A stretch of 11,121 bases of DNA from DATGMP01 sp035293565. GTDB taxonomy: Bacteria > Pseudomonadota > Alphaproteobacteria > BOG-932 > Roseiterribacteraceae. A program made the position numbers and the translations under genes. The notes beneath the pieces were generated by a model. It was not told the DNA's origin and did no database searches. It saw nothing but the letters and a program-made list of their open reading frames with translations. Position 1 is the stretch's first letter, and every line of letters starts with the position of its first letter. Of this stretch, positions 5,292 to 11,121 are shown in pieces. Location: positions 1 through 11,121 of the forward strand of contig DATGMP010000096.1 in the NCBI GenBank assembly GCA_035293565.1, written 5' to 3'.

Positions 5292-6233
5292 ATGGCAATC
5301 GAGATATTGATGATGGGGCCCATGGGGCCGATCGAGCGTGGCCTGGTCTCCGACTTCACGCTGCACAGACTGCCGCCCGAGGGTGAACGCGAAGTCTTCT
5401 TCGCGCGCTCAGGCAAGAATGTCCGAGGCGTGGTCGCCTATAGCGGAGCCGCCCTGCTCGACGAGCGGCTCTTGGCGCGCCTGCCGAATGTCGAGATCGT
5501 CACCAACATGGGCGTCGGTTATGAAAGCGTCGATCTCGAGGCTGCCAAGGCGCGCGGAATCATCGTCACCAATGCCGGTTCGGTGAATGCGGAGGACGTC
5601 GCCGAGCACGCTTTCGGGCTGATGCTCGACGTGGCGCGCAACATCTCGGCCGGCGACCGATATGTGCGAAGCGGTCAGTGGCCGATCAAAGGCCGCATGC
5701 CGATGACTCATCGGGTCACCGGTCGCAGGCTGGGCATATTGGGCCTGGGACATATCGGCCTCGGCGTCGCGCGGCGCGCGGAGGCGTTCGCCATGCCGGT
5801 TGCGTATCACAATCGACGCCGTCGTCCGGACGTGCCGTATCGCTATGTGGCTGATCTCGTGGAGCTGGCGCGCGAGGTCGACTTCCTCGTCGCGGCGACG
5901 CCCGGCGGGGACGAGACGCGGAACCTCATCAATCGCGAAGTGCTCGATGCGCTCGGGCCGGAAGGCTTTCTGGTCAATGTCGGTCGCGGCTCGGTCGTCG
6001 ATGAGCCGGCACTGATCGCAGCGCTACAGGAAAAGCGCCTAGCGGGCGCCGGGCTCGACGTTTTCGCCGACGAGCCGAACGTGCCGGCCGTACTCATCGA
6101 GTTGCCTAACGTCGTGCTGCAGCCGCATCAGGCCGGCGCGACCTACGAGGGCGTCGCCGCCGCAGTCGATCTGGTCATCAGCAACATGAAAGCCCATTTC
6201 GCAGGCGGCGCGGTACTGAACAGGGTCGCCTGA
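5292..6233 (+). CDS. NAD(P)-dependent D-2-hydroxyacid dehydrogenase (hydroxy(phenyl)pyruvate reductase type)
   Basis: This 313-residue cytosolic enzyme should reduce a 2-oxoacid to the D-2-hydroxyacid. The Rossmann loop GLGHIG is at 151-156. The catalytic triad is Arg232 (NVGRGSVVDE), Glu261 (FADEPNVP) and His279 (LQPHQAGAT). After the second strand of the cofactor domain comes YHNRRRRPD, basic rather than acidic, which favours NADPH over NADH. The N-terminus ILMMGPM, DRYVRSGQWP, PDVPYRY and NMKAHFAGG closely resemble plant and bacterial HPR2/HPPR-type reductases, so glyoxylate, hydroxypyruvate or hydroxyphenylpyruvate are likely substrates; the exact one cannot be read from sequence. The family usually has PHIGSAT-like residues after the catalytic His, so QAGAT is slightly unusual. 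The ATG has GGAG 6 nt upstream. The stop lies 1 nt from the end of the convergent phosphatase gene. Confidence 0.93.
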   Translation: MAIEILMMGPMGPIERGLVSDFTLHRLPPEGEREVFFARSGKNVRGVVAYSGAALLDERLLARLPNVEIVTNMGVGYESVDLEAAKARGIIVTNAGSVNAEDVAEHAFGLMLDVARNISAGDRYVRSGQWPIKGRMPMTHRVTGRRLGILGLGHIGLGVARRAEAFAMPVAYHNRRRRPDVPYRYVADLVELAREVDFLVAATPGGDETRNLINREVLDALGPEGFLVNVGRGSVVDEPALIAALQEKRLAGAGLDVFADEPNVPAVLIELPNVVLQPHQAGATYEGVAAAVDLVISNMKAHFAGGAVLNRVA

Positions 6234-6234
6234 T

Positions 6235-6813
6235 CTAATCGAGCTCCCTAGCGCGGCCGCAGTCGCGCATGAAATTCGCGACCTGCGGAAGCGCCTCGGC
6301 CAGCTCCCGGTGACGGGCGCGGACCACTCTTACGAGGTCGCCTTTCCGTCCGAGCATCCCGTCGCCGATCTCGATCATTCTGAGATTGGGCCAGGCCTTG
6401 GGGCGGATGCGTGCCACTTCCGCCATCACCCGATCGGAGCTCCAGCCGGGCTCCGCTTGGGTCAGCAGCAGCACTGACGCCGCCGTCGAGCGGCTGATTC
6501 CCATATGGCAATGCACGAGAACGTGGATGTCCCGATCCGGGGAGCCTGCGCCAATATCGCGCCCGAAAGCGAGGAGGGTGTCGATATGGTGCGGTTGCGG
6601 TGATTCATAGCCGGGCACGCGCTCCTCGATGATGTCGTGGAAGCGGAGCTCTAGTCGCTCATGCTCGCCATAGCGACTGAAGGCCGCCGGCTCCGGCTCA
6701 GCCGGATCGAGTATCGACAGCACGTGGCTGACCCGCTTGCCGGAATGGTCGGGAAGCTCGGCGAGTCCGCAGATCGTCATCCGGAAGGAGGGGGAGGAAG
6801 GGGTGTCATTCAT
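6235..6813 (-). CDS. Dual-specificity/tyrosine phosphatase-like protein
   Basis: The 192-residue protein carries the cysteine phosphatase P-loop HCHMGISRST (residues 101-110): nucleophile Cys102, phosphate-binding Arg108 and the Ser/Thr after it, i.e. the HCX5R signature. LELRFHDI at 54-61 supplies Asp60 as a candidate general acid. The N-terminal part (MTICGLAELPD, VSHVLSILDP) matches the small DSP-like phosphatases found in many alphaproteobacteria. HCHMGISRS is the usual 'HC-aGiSRS' form of dual-specificity enzymes. The substrate is unknown: phosphotyrosine proteins, phosphoinositides or other phosphate esters are possible. No good Shine-Dalgarno precedes the ATG at 6813; Met12 (6780) is an alternative that would still keep the domain. 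It ends against the dehydrogenase and diverges from the MFS gene across 111 bp, so it is probably transcribed alone. Confidence 0.88.
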   Translation of the reverse strand: MNDTPSSPSFRMTICGLAELPDHSGKRVSHVLSILDPAEPEPAAFSRYGEHERLELRFHDIIEERVPGYESPQPHHIDTLLAFGRDIGAGSPDRDIHVLVHCHMGISRSTAASVLLLTQAEPGWSSDRVMAEVARIRPKAWPNLRMIEIGDGMLGRKGDLVRVVRARHRELAEALPQVANFMRDCGRARELD

Positions 6814-6924
6814 GAAAGGCTCGACGAATTGGTATTCCGGACTGGCGGAAAGTTGCCTTGGCCATTATCTCGCAGCCGTGAGCCGTCGTCGAACCGATTC
6901 TCTTTACCCCATTTCGGCAAGCGC

Positions 6925-8181
6925 ATGAGCGCTCTGACCGAGGCGCCGCGCCCGGCGGAAAGTCCGACGCCAGGCGCCTTTGCGACGCGGGATTTCCGTC
7001 TCTTCCTGGGAATGCGCGTGCCGGCTGTTCTCGCGACCCGGATCCAGGATGTCGCGGTAGGCTGGCAGGTCTACGACATTACTCACCGCCCGCTCGATCT
7101 CGGCTTCGTCGGGCTGGCGCAGTTTGCGCCGGTCTTCGGGTTGGCGCTCGTCTCGGGCCATGTCTCCGATCGCTTCGACCGGCGCCTGGTGCTGGTCACA
7201 TGCCTGACGGTCCAGGTCGTCTGCGCCGCGCTGTTGCTCGCGCTCGCAATGAGCGGGCTCGACGAAGTCTGGCCGATTTATCTCGTGCTGGTCCTGTTCG
7301 GCGCCGCGCGATCCTTTTCGGGACCGGCAAGCGCCGCGCTGCTGCCCAATCTCGTACCGTTGGAGCAGCTGGGCAAAGCCTTTGCCGTGAATTCCTCGAC
7401 CTTCCAGGCGGCAACGATCGTTGGCCCGGCGGTGGGCGGGCTCGTCTTTGTTTGGGGCGCCCCTGCGGCCTTCGCCGTCTCGGGATTGCTTGCGATGCTT
7501 GCGGCCATTGCCGTCGCCGCGATCCGCACCCGACCTGCAAGGGCGGAGCCGCGCGCCATCACCTGGGAATCCCTTGTCGCCGGCATTCGCTTCATTCACG
7601 CGCGGCCGGCGATCCTGGGCGCGATCTCGCTCGATCTTTTCGCCGTGCTCCTGGGCGGAGCGACCGCGCTCTTGCCGATCTATGCGCGCGACATTTTGGT
7701 TGTCGGCCCGTTCGGTCTCGGGCTGCTCAGAAGCGCGCCCGCCGTCGGGGCAACGATCGTCGGACTGGTGCTTGCGCGCCGGCCGCTCGGCGGCCGCGCA
7801 GGCCGGACGATGTTCGTTTCGGTCGCCGTTTATGGAATCGCGACGATTGTCTTCGGCCTGTCGCGAAGCTTCGCGCTCTCACTGGGCGCGCTCGCGATTC
7901 TCGGAGCGGCCGACATGGTCAGCGTGTTCGTGCGGCAGAACCTGGTTCAGCGAGCCACGCCGGACGAGATGCGGGGGCGCGTGAGCGCGGTCAATTTCGT
8001 CTTCGTCGGCGCTTCGAACGAGCTCGGTGAAATGGAATCCGGTCTCACCGCCGCCTGGCTTGGCACGATCGAATCCGTCGTTCTGGGCGGCCTCGGATCG
8101 CTGCTGGTCGTGGCTCTTTGGATTTGGCGCTTCCCCGCGCTCGCCCGCGTTGACCGGCTGGAGGACATCCGGCCGCAATAG
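6925..8181 (+). CDS. MFS transporter (EntS/MFS_3-like exporter)
   Basis: A 418-residue major facilitator of the inner membrane, probably a proton-driven exporter. After a Pro/Ala-rich N-terminus the fold begins at FATRDFRLFLGMRVPAVLATRIQDVAVGWQVYDIT, which is typical of the EntS-like branch. The loop GHVSDRFDRRLVLV (78-91) is motif A between helices 2 and 3. SFSGPASAALLPNLVP (130-145) and the AFAVNSSTFQ-A-IVGPAVGG helix are also characteristic. The C-half repeats the pattern, with a cytoplasmic RQNLVQRATPDEMRGRVSAVN segment (337-356) common in this group. About 12 membrane segments are visible. The substrate is unknown, and no siderophore genes lie nearby. The frame is open upstream to 6661, but that region runs antisense through the phosphatase gene; homology begins just after Met 6925, which has only a weak Shine-Dalgarno. 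Confidence 0.92.
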   Translation: MSALTEAPRPAESPTPGAFATRDFRLFLGMRVPAVLATRIQDVAVGWQVYDITHRPLDLGFVGLAQFAPVFGLALVSGHVSDRFDRRLVLVTCLTVQVVCAALLLALAMSGLDEVWPIYLVLVLFGAARSFSGPASAALLPNLVPLEQLGKAFAVNSSTFQAATIVGPAVGGLVFVWGAPAAFAVSGLLAMLAAIAVAAIRTRPARAEPRAITWESLVAGIRFIHARPAILGAISLDLFAVLLGGATALLPIYARDILVVGPFGLGLLRSAPAVGATIVGLVLARRPLGGRAGRTMFVSVAVYGIATIVFGLSRSFALSLGALAILGAADMVSVFVRQNLVQRATPDEMRGRVSAVNFVFVGASNELGEMESGLTAAWLGTIESVVLGGLGSLLVVALWIWRFPALARVDRLEDIRPQ

Positions 8182-8241
8182 GATCAATCGTCCTCGTCGC
8201 GAAAGCGGCCGCCGCTCATCGGAGGATACTACCTGAGTTCC

Positions 8242-8250
8242 TGCTATGAT
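8242..8250 (+). promoter_or_regulatory. Candidate extended -10 promoter for the dienelactone hydrolase operon
   Basis: TGC-TATGAT is an extended -10 element (TGn followed by a 5/6 match to TATAAT). The expected -35 position about 17 bp upstream has no match, as can occur with extended -10 promoters. A start near 8257 would give a leader of about 80 nt before the ATG at 8339. It sits in the 157-bp gap after the MFS gene. Confidence 0.35.
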
Positions 8251-8260
8251 CCAGTCAAAA

Positions 8261-8290
8261 AATCGGCCCGATTGGGGGTGGTCTTACCCC
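8261..8290 (+). other. Two small adjacent hairpins in the MFS-hydrolase gap
   Basis: AATCG/CGATT (8261-8265/8269-8273, 3-nt loop) is followed by GGGGT/ACCCC (8275-8279/8286-8290, 6-nt loop). Read on the - strand the first hairpin runs into six T (complement of 8257-8262), giving a terminator-like shape although no - strand gene ends here. Another small stem, AGCGG/CCGCT, lies at 8204-8216. Nothing else is recognisable in this 157-bp gap apart from the candidate -10 element and a GTTCGGA direct repeat (8291 and 8306). Confidence 0.3.
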
Positions 8291-8338
8291 GTTCGGATCG
8301 ACTAGGTTCGGACGGGATCGGAAGCAGCGGAGGATGCC

Positions 8339-9058
8339 ATGAAGACCGAAGACATCGACTATCGTGACGGGGATCTCACCTGCAAAGGGTACATCGCCTA
8401 TGACGACAAGGTTCAAGGCAAGCGCCCGGGAATCCTGGTCGTTCACGAGGCATGGGGACTCGGGCCGCATGCGATGGAGCGGGCGCGCATGCTGGCCGGG
8501 CTCGGCTATGTCGCGCTGGCCGCGGACATGTATGGCGACCGCAAGCAGGTCACGAGCATGGAGACGATGATGGAGGTCATCGGCGATCTCCGCAGCAACC
8601 CGGCCAAGCTCCGGGCCCGCGCCTTCGCGGCGCTCGAGGCGTTGCGGGCGCATCCTCAAGTCGATCCGAACAAGATCGGAGGGATCGGTTTCTGCTTCGG
8701 CGGCACGACAGTGCTCGAGCTGGCCCGCGGCGGTTACCCCGTGAAAGCGGTCGTCAGCTTTCACGGTGGATTGGAGACCGCGGCGCCGGCGGAGAAGGGC
8801 GCGGTCAAGACGAAAGTCCTGGTCTGCACTGGCGCCGACGATCCGATGATTCCGCCTGAGCAGGTCGTTGCCTTCGAGGAGGAAATGCGCAAGGCCGAGG
8901 CCGATTGGCAGGTCATCGCCTATGGCAATACGGTCCATAGTTTCACCAATCGCGAAGCGGGCAAGGTCGTGCCGCTGCCCGGGCTGGCCTACAATGAGAG
9001 CACCGACCGGCGGTCGTGGGCGGCAATGCGGGCCCATTTCGACGAGGCCTTTGCCTGA
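8339..9058 (+). CDS. Dienelactone hydrolase family protein
   Basis: A 239-residue cytosolic alpha/beta-hydrolase of the dienelactone hydrolase family, which in the classical case opens dienelactone to maleylacetate in chloroaromatic degradation. The catalytic triad is visible: Cys119 in GFCFGG, Asp168 in TGADDPMIP and His200 in NTVHSFTN. Glu37 (VVHEAWGL) matches the conserved Glu that interacts with the nucleophile. ADMYGDRK is the usual loop after the third strand. Many genomic members of this family do not act on dienelactone, so substrate is open. The start is well supported by CGGAGG (8328-8333) 5 nt before the ATG. The FAH-family gene follows after an 11-nt gap, implying co-transcription. 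No signal peptide is seen. Confidence 0.93.
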   Translation: MKTEDIDYRDGDLTCKGYIAYDDKVQGKRPGILVVHEAWGLGPHAMERARMLAGLGYVALAADMYGDRKQVTSMETMMEVIGDLRSNPAKLRARAFAALEALRAHPQVDPNKIGGIGFCFGGTTVLELARGGYPVKAVVSFHGGLETAAPAEKGAVKTKVLVCTGADDPMIPPEQVVAFEEEMRKAEADWQVIAYGNTVHSFTNREAGKVVPLPGLAYNESTDRRSWAAMRAHFDEAFA

Positions 9059-9069
9059 GCGCACACCAG

Positions 9070-9759
9070 GTGGCCTATCTTTTTGAACCCGAAAGCACTC
9101 CCTCGGTCGAGATAAAGGGCCGGGCTGAGCGCTTTCCGGTCCACCGTATCTATTGCGTCGCCCGCAATTATGCGGCGCATGCCCGCGAGATGGGGATGAA
9201 TCCCGATCGCGAGCCGCCCTTTTTCTTCTCGAAGCCGGCGGACGCCATCGTTCCCAATGGCGGCGATGTGCCCTATCCGCCCAGGACCGCGAACCTGCAT
9301 CACGAGATTGAGCTGGTCGTGGCGCTGGGAAAAGGTGGCGCGAATATCCCCGAGGCCGAAGCCAACGGCGTGATATTCGGCTATGCCGTCGGCAACGACC
9401 TCACCCGTAGAGACCTTCAATTCGAAGCCCGCGACAAGGGACGACCTTGGGACACGGCCAAGGGCTTCGATCATGCCGCACCCGTGACCTCGATCTACCC
9501 GGTGGCTTCAACGGGCATCCTGGAGCAGGGACGGATTTGGCTCTCGGTGAATGGGATCATCCGGCAGAATGCCGATCTCGCCGAGATGATCTGGCCCGTT
9601 CCCGCGATCATCGCCGAGCTTTCGACCCTGTACGAGCTTCGCCGAGGCGATCTGATCTTCACCGGCACCCCGGCGGGTGTCGGCCCGGTCGTCCCGGGAG
9701 ACAGGTTAGAGGGGGGAATCGAGGGACTCGATACCCTTATTAACCAAATCATTGCGTAA
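9070..9759 (+). CDS. Fumarylacetoacetate hydrolase family protein
   Basis: A 229-residue enzyme of the FAH superfamily, which hydrolyses or decarboxylates beta-diketo acids using a divalent metal. From GTG 9070 the order is: FPVHRIYCVARNYAAHAREMG (cap and conserved N-Y--H--E), FFFSKPADAI, metal ligands Glu79 and Glu81 in HHEIELVVAL, Asp110 in GNDLTRRDLQ, the lid residue Lys131 in AKGFD, and LIFTGTPAGVGPV-PGD near the end. Length and motifs fit the short bacterial group that includes fumarylpyruvate and acylpyruvate hydrolases. GTG 9070 (MAYLFEP) is chosen because relatives start just there. The ATG at 9016 would add 18 residues overlapping the dienelactone hydrolase coding sequence. No strong Shine-Dalgarno is visible, consistent with translational coupling to the preceding gene. 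Substrate unknown. Confidence 0.92.
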   Translation: MAYLFEPESTPSVEIKGRAERFPVHRIYCVARNYAAHAREMGMNPDREPPFFFSKPADAIVPNGGDVPYPPRTANLHHEIELVVALGKGGANIPEAEANGVIFGYAVGNDLTRRDLQFEARDKGRPWDTAKGFDHAAPVTSIYPVASTGILEQGRIWLSVNGIIRQNADLAEMIWPVPAIIAELSTLYELRRGDLIFTGTPAGVGPVVPGDRLEGGIEGLDTLINQIIA

Positions 9760-9802
9760 AAATGCATGAGCGTTCCGGTTGCGTTCGTAGCTAATTAACC
9801 AA
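9739..9802. repeat. Direct 9-mer repeat ATTAACCAA flanking the kinase upstream region
   Basis: ATTAACCAA occurs at 9739-9747 (inside the end of the FAH-family gene) and again at 9794-9802, 55 bp apart, in an AT-rich patch before the sensor kinase. Both contain TTAACCA, similar to the CtrA half-site of alphaproteobacteria (TTAACCAT). The full TTAA-N7-TTAA form is not present, so regulation by CtrA is speculative. Confidence 0.25.
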
Positions 9803-9871
9803 TTTTGAAAAACCTCGGCCCCATGTTCTGAGCCCACGCCACACCTCCGGCGATCTTGGGGACAGTTCCGC

Positions 9872-11121
9872 ATGGGCGACCAAAACGCCGCCGCCGAGTT
9901 CAAACATAGCTTCGCCTTGTTCGACGCCGATGCCCGGCTCGTCGAATGGGACGAAGGCTTCGTTCGCGAGCTCGTTGTCGCGGCCCCGATCATCAAGCGG
10001 GGTGCATCCTTCGGCGATATCGTCCGTCGGACCTATTCGACTCCGATGCCGGGCAAGACCCTGATCCGGCAGAGGTCGGAGGAGGACCTGGAGGCGCTGG
10101 TCCAGGAGCGAATCGCGAGCTTCGGGAAGGAATTCACGATCGATTACCACGCCGGCGACCAGTTCATTCGCGTGGAGCAAATCCCAATGGCGAACGGCGG
10201 CATGATACGGGTCGCGCGGGACGTGACGGCGGAGCGTCAGGCCGCGGCCGTCCTCACCGAGGCCCGCAAACAGCGGGCGGGCAGCGCCGAACGGGCCTCC
10301 GTGCCCATCGAATTCAAGCGCGATGCTGACGGCCAGTTCTCCTGGTCGGAGGACACACCGGAGTTCAAGCGCTTTCTCGCATTTCCCGAAGGATCCGCCG
10401 ATTCGGTCGAGCTTCTGTCGCGCACCGAACAGAGTGCCGAAGAGGCGGCACAGCTTTCTGCGGACATCGAAAAATCCTATCGAAACCTGCTTCCTCTTTC
10501 CTTCGAGCGGCGGATCCGCGACGGCGCCGGCAATCTCAGATGGTTCCGCTTCACGGCGACGCCGGCGCGCAGTCAGGACGGCGGGACGCTCTGGAGCGGT
10601 CTCGTTCGCGACATCAGTCCGGAAAAGCAGATCGAAGATCAGGTCGAGCTGTTCCGCTCGGCGGTGGTGCAATCGTCCGACGCCATCATGATCGTCGAGA
10701 ACAACCGCGACGCCGAGCAGAAGAGCAGCATCGTCTATGCCAATCCGGCCTTTGAGCAGCTTTCGGGCTTTCCGCTCGACGAACTGATCGGCAAGCCGGT
10801 TACGACGCTCAAGGGCTTCCAGATGGGAAGCACCGAGTATCAGGTCTATCGCCGCGACGGCACGCCAATCTGGGTCGAGGCGCGCTTCGCCGTGGTGCAG
10901 CGCTTCGCCGACGGCACCTTCCGCGTCGTGTTCGTGCTTCGGGATGTGCGATACCGCCGGCGCGCTCAGGAAGAACTGCTCGCGGCGAAGGAGGCGGCTG
11001 AAGCGGCGAGCCGAGCGAAGAGCGAGTTTTTGGCGAATATGAGCCATGAGATCCGGACGCCGATGAACGGCGTGCTTGGGATGAACGGATTGCTGTTGGA
11101 CACGCCGCTGGATGGGGAGCA
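9872..11121 (+). CDS. Multi-PAS sensor histidine kinase, probably hybrid (3' end beyond window)
   Basis: The frame is open from ATG 9872 to the window end, giving the first 416 residues. There is no signal peptide or membrane segment, so the sensor is cytoplasmic. Three PAS-like units are visible: a degenerate one at about 10-120 (FALFDADARLVEWDEGF ... IRVARDVTAER), one at about 145-255 (RRIRDGAGNLRWFRFTATP ... GLVRDIS), and a more canonical one at about 258-365 (AIMIVENN ... IVYANPAFEQLSGFPLDELIGK ... VFVLRDV). A short linker helix leads to the HisKA domain with phospho-acceptor His392 in the H-box SHEIRTPMNG. The PMNGVLGM form is typical of hybrid kinases with C-terminal receiver(s), which would lie outside the window. 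GGGGA 9 nt upstream is an acceptable Shine-Dalgarno. The ligand and partner are unknown; no cofactor-binding Cys or His marker was identified in the PAS domains. Confidence 0.93.
   Translation, partial: MGDQNAAAEFKHSFALFDADARLVEWDEGFVRELVVAAPIIKRGASFGDIVRRTYSTPMPGKTLIRQRSEEDLEALVQERIASFGKEFTIDYHAGDQFIRVEQIPMANGGMIRVARDVTAERQAAAVLTEARKQRAGSAERASVPIEFKRDADGQFSWSEDTPEFKRFLAFPEGSADSVELLSRTEQSAEEAAQLSADIEKSYRNLLPLSFERRIRDGAGNLRWFRFTATPARSQDGGTLWSGLVRDISPEKQIEDQVELFRSAVVQSSDAIMIVENNRDAEQKSSIVYANPAFEQLSGFPLDELIGKPVTTLKGFQMGSTEYQVYRRDGTPIWVEARFAVVQRFADGTFRVVFVLRDVRYRRRAQEELLAAKEAAEAASRAKSEFLANMSHEIRTPMNGVLGMNGLLLDTPLDGE

Noticed and set aside
6661..6924. N-terminal extension of the MFS protein
   Set aside because: It runs antisense through the phosphatase gene and shows no MFS homology; the transporter fold begins just after Met 6925.
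9791..11047. 418-codon open frame on the - strand opposite the sensor kinase
   Set aside because: Antisense shadow of a clear PAS/HisKA kinase; the translation is Arg/Asp/His-rich with no recognisable domain, as expected from GC-rich codon use.

Overview
The window looks like ordinary chromosome from a GC-rich alphaproteobacterium, most likely a sphingomonad. The lineage is inferred from protein style, strong GC bias at third codon positions, GTG/TTG starts and an alphaproteobacterial type of hybrid sensor kinase; no single marker proves it. There is no transposase, integrase, CRISPR array, toxin-antitoxin pair or defence gene. Coding density is high. The largest gap is about 157 bp (8182-8338), so no stretch over 300 bases lacks a gene.

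Left part (1-2260): the 3' end of an unrecognised gene runs toward folE (GTP cyclohydrolase I), with a strong bidirectional terminator hairpin between them. apaG lies upstream of folE on the same strand. The roughly 98-nt apaG-folE gap folds into two hairpins, the second shaped like an intrinsic terminator just before the folE ribosome binding site. A GNAT acetyltransferase diverges from apaG. It is followed by a well-formed sigma70 promoter, a tRNA-Gly(CCC) gene with encoded CCA, and a short terminator-like hairpin.

Middle (2281-6813): a stand-alone PrpF-family isomerase and a VTT/TVP38-type membrane protein lie in tandem. The membrane gene meets a single-domain response regulator tail-to-tail with overlapping stop codons. 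A divergent region with two TGCATG palindromes one helical turn apart precedes a secreted TPR protein. After that comes a D-2-hydroxyacid dehydrogenase of the hydroxy(phenyl)pyruvate reductase type, which has a hairpin just before its Shine-Dalgarno. It ends 1 nt from the end of a convergent dual-specificity-type phosphatase.

Right part (6925-11121): an MFS exporter, then a dienelactone hydrolase and a fumarylacetoacetate-hydrolase-family enzyme spaced like an operon. Last is the first 416 codons of a cytoplasmic multi-PAS histidine kinase, cut by the window edge just after its H-box.

Functionally this is housekeeping (folate/pterin synthesis, ApaG, tRNA), small-acid metabolism (PrpF family, 2-hydroxyacid dehydrogenase, dienelactone hydrolase, FAH family) and signalling (receiver, phosphatase, kinase). 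I see no convincing novel multi-gene system. The least-explained signals are the structured folE leader, the promoter-less position of the prpF-like gene behind the tRNA, and a few structured leaders and repeat motifs.
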